Source: Gemmatimonadota bacterium
GTDB lineage: Bacteria > Latescibacterota > UBA2968
Direction of reading: 5' to 3'
NCBI GenBank assembly: GCA_002727195.1
Contig: PBWH01000006.1
Span: 487,381 to 551,380, forward strand
Length of the DNA: 64,000 nucleotides
The stretch's first letter is position 1. Each line of letters starts with the position of its first letter. The notes beneath the pieces were generated by a model. It was not told where the DNA came from. It made no database searches and saw only the letters and a program-made list of their open reading frames with translations. This document shows positions 59,148 to 64,000 of this stretch, piece after piece. The position numbers were made by a program, and so were the translations under genes.

Positions 59148-60137
59148 ATGAGCAAGCCCAAGATTGGCATTCTCGTTCCGACGACGCTCAGGGAACGTAT
59201 CCTGAGCGCTTCGGACCTGGAGAAGCTCCAGTCGTTCGCAGACGTAGAGATCAACCCGAGCGACGAGAACTTCACTGAGGACGAAGCGGCAGACTTCCTC
59301 GCGGATAAGGACGGCGCGATGTCCAGCTGGCGGGTGACGAACCTGACTCCGGCCATCCTGGAGAAAGCCCCTGGGCTGAAAATCTGGGCGTATGGCGCCG
59401 GAACGTTGAAGGGGAAAATCTGCGAAGAGGCGTGGGAGAAGGGCGTGGTCGTTACCAGTGCTGCACCCGCGATCGCCGATGACGTCGCGGAGCTGACGCT
59501 GGGATTTATAACAGTCGGGCTCCGGCGCGTGGTCCAGTATATGCGAGAGATGCAGGCGAACGAGCCCGCGCTCAAGCCCCTGTCACGGTCGCTCTTCCGA
59601 CGGACGGTCGGGGTGATCTCCGCTAGCCAGGTCGGTCAGCGGGTGATGCGGCTGCTCAAACCGTATGACGTTCGGATTCTGCTCTACGATCCCTTCATGC
59701 CCGAGGATCGGGCTCGCGACGAGTTCCGTGCTGAGCTGGCGGATCTAGAGACGATCGCCAAAGAGAGTGATGTGGTCACAATCCACGCGCCCAAGCTCGA
59801 AGCGACCTACCACATGTATAACGGCGCCCACTTCAAGATGATGAAGGACGATGCCGTGTTCGTGAATACGTCACGCGGAGACAACATCGACGAAGCGGCG
59901 CTGATCGAGGAGCTCGAGAAGGGGAGGCTGTTCGCTTTCCTGGATGTCACGAGCCCCGAGCCGGCTGTCCCGGAGAGTCCGCTACGCCAGCTGCCGAACT
60001 GCGTCCTGACGCCCCACGTCGCCGGCCAGCAATCCTATCGCATTGGCGATCTCGTGGTCGAGGAGATCAGGCGTTGCTTCTCGGGTGAAGAACAGAAGTT
60101 CCGGGTCACTCGGGATATGCTAGATCGGCTCGCGTAG
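59148..60137 (+). CDS. D-2-hydroxyacid dehydrogenase family protein
   Basis: FVNTSRGDNIDEAALIEELEKG, VLTPHVAGQQ; atypical dinucleotide motif GVISASQVGQRV. Confidence 0.85.
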   Translation: MSKPKIGILVPTTLRERILSASDLEKLQSFADVEINPSDENFTEDEAADFLADKDGAMSSWRVTNLTPAILEKAPGLKIWAYGAGTLKGKICEEAWEKGVVVTSAAPAIADDVAELTLGFITVGLRRVVQYMREMQANEPALKPLSRSLFRRTVGVISASQVGQRVMRLLKPYDVRILLYDPFMPEDRARDEFRAELADLETIAKESDVVTIHAPKLEATYHMYNGAHFKMMKDDAVFVNTSRGDNIDEAALIEELEKGRLFAFLDVTSPEPAVPESPLRQLPNCVLTPHVAGQQSYRIGDLVVEEIRRCFSGEEQKFRVTRDMLDRLA

Positions 60138-60175
60138 TAGGGTTCGGGATAGAAACACTTGATGACCGACTCGGG

Positions 60176-60206
60176 CTCCCCCTCCCTTACGTAGTGGGAG
60201 AGGGAG
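60176..60206. repeat. imperfect inverted repeat / hairpin
   Basis: CTCCCcCTCCC - TTACGTAGT - GGGAGaGGGAG. Confidence 0.65.
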
Positions 60207-60239
60207 TCTGGCGGACATGCTTTAAGGTCCGCTAGACGG

Positions 60240-60914
60240 GTGAGCGCCAAAGCGTATGGGGAGGGTTGCGTGGCTGAGTTCGCACCGCAGGATGGTCAGA
60301 CGATGCTGTTCATCGGTGACAGCATCACCGATTGTGGTCGGAGAGGCGCGGAGGCGCCGCTGGGGATCGGGTATGTCCGGCTGTTTACCGAGATGGTGAC
60401 GGCGGCCTACCCCGATCGGGTGATCCATTACCTGAACAAGGGTATCGGCGGCAACCGGATCACCCACCTGAAGGAACGCTGGCACGATGACGTCTTTGCG
60501 AATGAACCTGACCGGATAACGATCAAGATCGGGATCAACGACCTCCACAGCGTGCCGCGGGAGGCTGTGGACCCGGTTCCGCCCGACCAGTTCGATTCGA
60601 TCTATGGTGAGTTGCTGAGCCAGACATCGGACAAGCTCGGGTGCCCCATCACGCTGCTGACCCCCTTCTACATCTCCACAGACAAGACTCGCGACACTTT
60701 TCGCCGCAAGGTCCTCGACTTCATCCCCGAGTATATCGCTGTCGTTGAACGAATGAGCGAACAGTTCAGCACCGGCCTCATCCGTCTCCACGACATCTTC
60801 CAGAATCAGCTTAACGACCGCGACGCCGAAACCTTCTGCCCCGAACCCGTGCACTCCAACCGCACCGGCCACCTGGTCATCGCCAGATCCCTCTTCGACT
60901 CACTCCACGACTAG
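60240..60914 (+). CDS. SGNH/GDSL hydrolase
   Basis: LFIGDSITDCGRRG, GIGGNRITHL, IKIGINDLHS, PVHSNRTGHLVIA; GTG start at 60240 or a later start. Confidence 0.88.
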   Translation: MSAKAYGEGCVAEFAPQDGQTMLFIGDSITDCGRRGAEAPLGIGYVRLFTEMVTAAYPDRVIHYLNKGIGGNRITHLKERWHDDVFANEPDRITIKIGINDLHSVPREAVDPVPPDQFDSIYGELLSQTSDKLGCPITLLTPFYISTDKTRDTFRRKVLDFIPEYIAVVERMSEQFSTGLIRLHDIFQNQLNDRDAETFCPEPVHSNRTGHLVIARSLFDSLHD

Positions 60915-61205
60915 GGTTTTGGTTGCCCCCCGCCCCAAGCGGGAAGGTGGGGAGTCGGGTAGCCCGCGCTCTTCGGGGAAGCGTGGTAGGTGGAAAAAAA
61001 AGGCCATCACCAAGGTACCCGGGTAGGTTCCAACCGGGATGACGTGCAATCGGGCCTGAATCAACATCCGACGATGTTGGACCGGAAAGCATTACAGGGC
61101 CGGCAATAGTTAGGATGACAACCTGGGATACCTGGGCAACGGCCAGGTGAACAAAAGATAGCTCAACCTCCCCTCCATACCAACCCCTAGCTGGAGCCTC
61201 CCGAG

Positions 61206-62100
61206 ATGGTCCTTCTGCTGACCTTCCTGCTCACCTTGCCCGGCTTCTCTGCAGCCCAAACGCTGGCTGAACGGCTGGGATACAAAGCAACCGACAAGCG
61301 CCTGATCGCGAATGCCGATGATGTGGCCGTGTCACACGAAGCGAATGCCGCGACTATTAACGGTATGGAGAACGGTCAGATCACGAGCGGAAGCATCATG
61401 GTTCCCTGAGATTGCCAGATACGCCCGCGAACATCCGGAAGCTGATTTCGGCCTTCACCTGACGCATACGAGCGAGTGGAGACGATACAAGTGGGGCCCT
61501 GTAAGCGACACGGAGGCCGTGCCTGGACTGGTGGACTCCCTCGGCTATCTCCGGAGGGGGATCGAATCCATCTACAAATACGCCACACCTGCGCAGGCGA
61601 AGATAGAGGCGCGTGCTCAGATCGAACAGGCTCTACGTGCTGGAATCGATGTCACGCATCTCGATTCACACATGGGAACTCTGTAGTATAGCGCCGCCTA
61701 CCACGAGCCCTACCTGGAACTCGCGAAGGAGCAGCAACTACCCATGCGTGTTGCGTCGCACGAGACGCTTGCGGAACTGGCCCCTGATCGCAGGGGTCGT
61801 GTGCGAGAGGCTGGCGTGGTCTTTCCTGACTACCTGATCCACGAGGAGAGCATAGAGGAGCCGAAACGGGAGTACTGGCTCCGGACCGTATCCAGCCTGA
61901 AGCCCGGTGTTACGGAGCTGTATATCCATCCGGCGAAAGCGTCCGATGCCCTAAAGCAAATGACCAGCTACTGGCACGTCCGGGCCGACGAGTACAAGCT
62001 GTTCACGAACGATCCTAAGATGCTGGCTGTCCTGAAGAAACACGATGTCAAGCTTATCGGTTGGCGAGCGCTGAGGGATCTGCAGAGAGGGGAGAGGTAG
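61206..62100 (+). pseudogene. degraded ChbG/HpnK (YdjC-like) carbohydrate deacetylase
   Basis: LIANADDVAVSHEANAATINGMENGQITSGSIMVP | frame shift | WFPEIARYAREHPEADFGLHLTHTSEW...THLDSHMGTL | TAG | YSAAYHEPYLELAKEQQ...FTNDPKMLAVLKKHDVKLIGWR: one family split by one frameshift and one in-frame stop. Confidence 0.85.
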
Positions 62101-62148
62101 ACCGACGATAGGCATCCCCAGCCGAAGGCCGGGGGCGAGAAGGAGGCC

Positions 62149-63171
62149 CTAGTTCCAGATTTGCTCGAACACACGCATAAAGCTCTCCCCCAGGATCAGT
62201 CGCAGGTCTGCTTCCGAATAGCCGCGCTCCAGCAACGCCTCAGTGATAGAAGGGAAGACAGTTGCGTCGCTGATGAGGGTACCACCGCCGTCGAAGTCCG
62301 AACCGATCGCGACGTGCTGAGGACCGACCAGTTGGGCGGCGTGGTCGATGTGATCGATGAACCGGTCGAACGTCGGGTTCTCCGCGTCGACGAACCTGGG
62401 CACGAAGGTCATCGCCATGACACCCCCGTTCTGGGCCAGCTGACGGATCTGATCGTCGTCGAGGTTCCGTGGGTGGTCACAAAGCGCGGCGCAGGTCGTG
62501 TGGGAGTTGATGATGGGGGCGTCGACCGTATCGAGGACGTCTCTGAATCCGGCGGGACTCAGGTGGGCAACGTCGACAGCCATCCCGATTCGGTTCATCT
62601 CTTTAACCAGAGCGACGCCGAATGTGGTCAATCCACCACCGGTTCGAGATTCATCATTCCCGTCTGCCGCGCGGCTGCTTGTGTTATGCGTCAATCCCAT
62701 GGACCGGACCCCAACGCGATGCAGCATACGGAGGACATTGAGGCTCCCCTCCGTCGCGTCACTGTTCTCGACTGCCATGATGACCGCGCGTTTCCCGTCC
62801 GCCTTTGCCTGGCGGATGGCGTTTGCCGTGAGGGCGAGCGTTGCAGCACCCTCCGAGCACTCGACCTCGACGTCTAGCGCCCCGAGGGCGTCGATCGCGT
62901 AGATCAGGTGGTTGTTCCGGGCGAGGGTGACATCGATCGCGAAGAGGGCGGCATCGATGCCACCAGATTGCATCAGCGGGAAGTTGATCTGGATGTCGAT
63001 ATCGGCCGCAGGTGAGGCGAGATGTCCGCGCAGATAGCTGACGATACCCCTGGTTTGTGCCAGAAACGGTCCGCCTGAGAGGTTCGAGGTCCCGCGTCTC
63101 TGATGAGAGACAATGGTGTCGTTGTGCCCGTCGATGACGAGCGCATCTTCGTGTAGTTCTCTGGCTTCCAT
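62149..63171 (-). CDS. membrane dipeptidase (M19 renal dipeptidase family)
   Basis: ALVIDGHNDTIV, DVAHLSPAGFRDVLDTVDAPIINSHTTCAALCDHPRNLDDDQIRQLAQNGGVM, IGSDFDGGG. Confidence 0.93.
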   Translation of the reverse strand: MEARELHEDALVIDGHNDTIVSHQRRGTSNLSGGPFLAQTRGIVSYLRGHLASPAADIDIQINFPLMQSGGIDAALFAIDVTLARNNHLIYAIDALGALDVEVECSEGAATLALTANAIRQAKADGKRAVIMAVENSDATEGSLNVLRMLHRVGVRSMGLTHNTSSRAADGNDESRTGGGLTTFGVALVKEMNRIGMAVDVAHLSPAGFRDVLDTVDAPIINSHTTCAALCDHPRNLDDDQIRQLAQNGGVMAMTFVPRFVDAENPTFDRFIDHIDHAAQLVGPQHVAIGSDFDGGGTLISDATVFPSITEALLERGYSEADLRLILGESFMRVFEQIWN

Positions 63172-63251
63172 CAGGTGGTCTCCGGCGTAAGATGGTGGTC
63201 GACTGAGGATATAATTCACTCGAACAGGGCGAAACACAAATGGGGGAAGCA

Positions 63252-64000
63252 ATGGCTGAACGGCCGAACATCATTCTGATCATCACCGACCAGCAGCGAT
63301 ACGACACGATCAACGCGCTGGGGTATCCCTATGTCGACACACCGAACCTGGATCGGCTGGTCCACGAAGGTGTGACTTTCGAGAACTGTTTCATCACGGC
63401 ACCGTCTTGCGCACCCGCACGAGCCAGTCTGTTTACCGGGTACTACCCCCACACGACAGGGATCCACAAAAACGGTGATCGCTGGACGCGCTCCTGGGTG
63501 GAGCATCTGAATGAGTCAGGCTACCACTGCGTGAACGTGGGCAAGATGCACACCGCACCGTTTGAGACCCCGCTTGGGTTCCACGAGCGGTATGTGGTCG
63601 AGAACAAGGATCGCTATCTCGAGGGTCGATACTACTTCGATGAATGGGACAAGGCACTTGCGTCGCAGGGTCTGGTGAAGCAGCAACGCGAACTGTATCG
63701 CCGACTGCCCGACTACAACGACCGGCTTGGGGCCTTCGAGTGGAAGCTGCCGCGGTATACCCATCCTGATGTTTTCGTCGGGAACACCGCTCTGTGGTGG
63801 CTGGATCGAAAACCAGTCGACAAGCCCCTGTTCCTGGAGATCGGATTCCCCGGGCCACACCCGCCATACGACCCCACGGAGGACGACGCAGAGCCCTATC
63901 TCGATCGCGACTTCCAGATCGACGAGGTGTTGGACGAGGATCTAAATGGACAGCCACCACCGTTGCAGGCGATGCGTCAGCACAACTGTGATGTCGACCA
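63252..64000 (+). CDS. sulfatase, 3' truncated by window edge (not in ORF track)
   Basis: MAERPNIILIITDQQRYDTINALGYPYVDTPNLDRLVHEGVTFENCFITAPSCAPARASLFTG; formylglycine-type C-x-P-x-R motif; frame open to the window end. Confidence 0.92.
   Translation, partial: MAERPNIILIITDQQRYDTINALGYPYVDTPNLDRLVHEGVTFENCFITAPSCAPARASLFTGYYPHTTGIHKNGDRWTRSWVEHLNESGYHCVNVGKMHTAPFETPLGFHERYVVENKDRYLEGRYYFDEWDKALASQGLVKQQRELYRRLPDYNDRLGAFEWKLPRYTHPDVFVGNTALWWLDRKPVDKPLFLEIGFPGPHPPYDPTEDDAEPYLDRDFQIDEVLDEDLNGQPPPLQAMRQHNCDVD

Noticed and set aside
61407-61409. TGA in the YdjC-like gene as a second selenocysteine codon
   Set aside because: The homologous sequence continues in a different reading frame after this point, so it is a frameshift and not recoding.
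61684-61686. In-frame TAG in the YdjC-like gene as pyrrolysine or stop read-through
   Set aside because: The same gene carries an upstream frameshift and the TAG is explained by a tandem GTA duplication; no Pyl context.

Overview
This 64 kb, GC-rich bacterial chromosomal window is densely coding and carries no rRNA, tRNA, CRISPR array, transposon or phage that I could recognise. Housekeeping genes include a RecD2-like helicase (5'-truncated), Sua5/YrdC, homoserine kinase, HemW, signal peptidase I, LepA, Lon, RsgA, MutY and chorismate synthase. Envelope and polysaccharide genes include Wzz- and Wza-like proteins, a GT2, a MraY/WecA-like transferase, a LolC/E-type permease pair, and two O-antigen-ligase/TPR proteins. 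Several catabolic clusters contain enolase-superfamily, Gfo/Idh/MocA, creatininase, SelA-like, M20, D-2-hydroxyacid dehydrogenase and sulfatase genes. The strongest hidden feature is absent from the ORF track: a 78-aa SelW/Rdx-family gene at 26049..25813 (-) with an in-frame TGA in a CxxU motif (Y-C-A-Q-U-G-Y). It has a perfect Shine-Dalgarno sequence and a bacterial-SECIS-like hairpin just downstream of the UGA, so it is very probably a selenoprotein. Other notable items are a degraded ChbG/YdjC deacetylase with two lesions that read as repeat-slippage events, a sulfatase-fold/VanZ fusion translationally coupled to a 12-unit G-x-G-x-L-x-D-x-x-G-x-D-x-Y repeat protein and a HEAT-repeat protein, a 1.6k-aa NHL/FG-GAP/UnbV/dockerin-like secreted mosaic, and nested palindromes over a consensus promoter. 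All family calls come from reading motifs; no database search was run.
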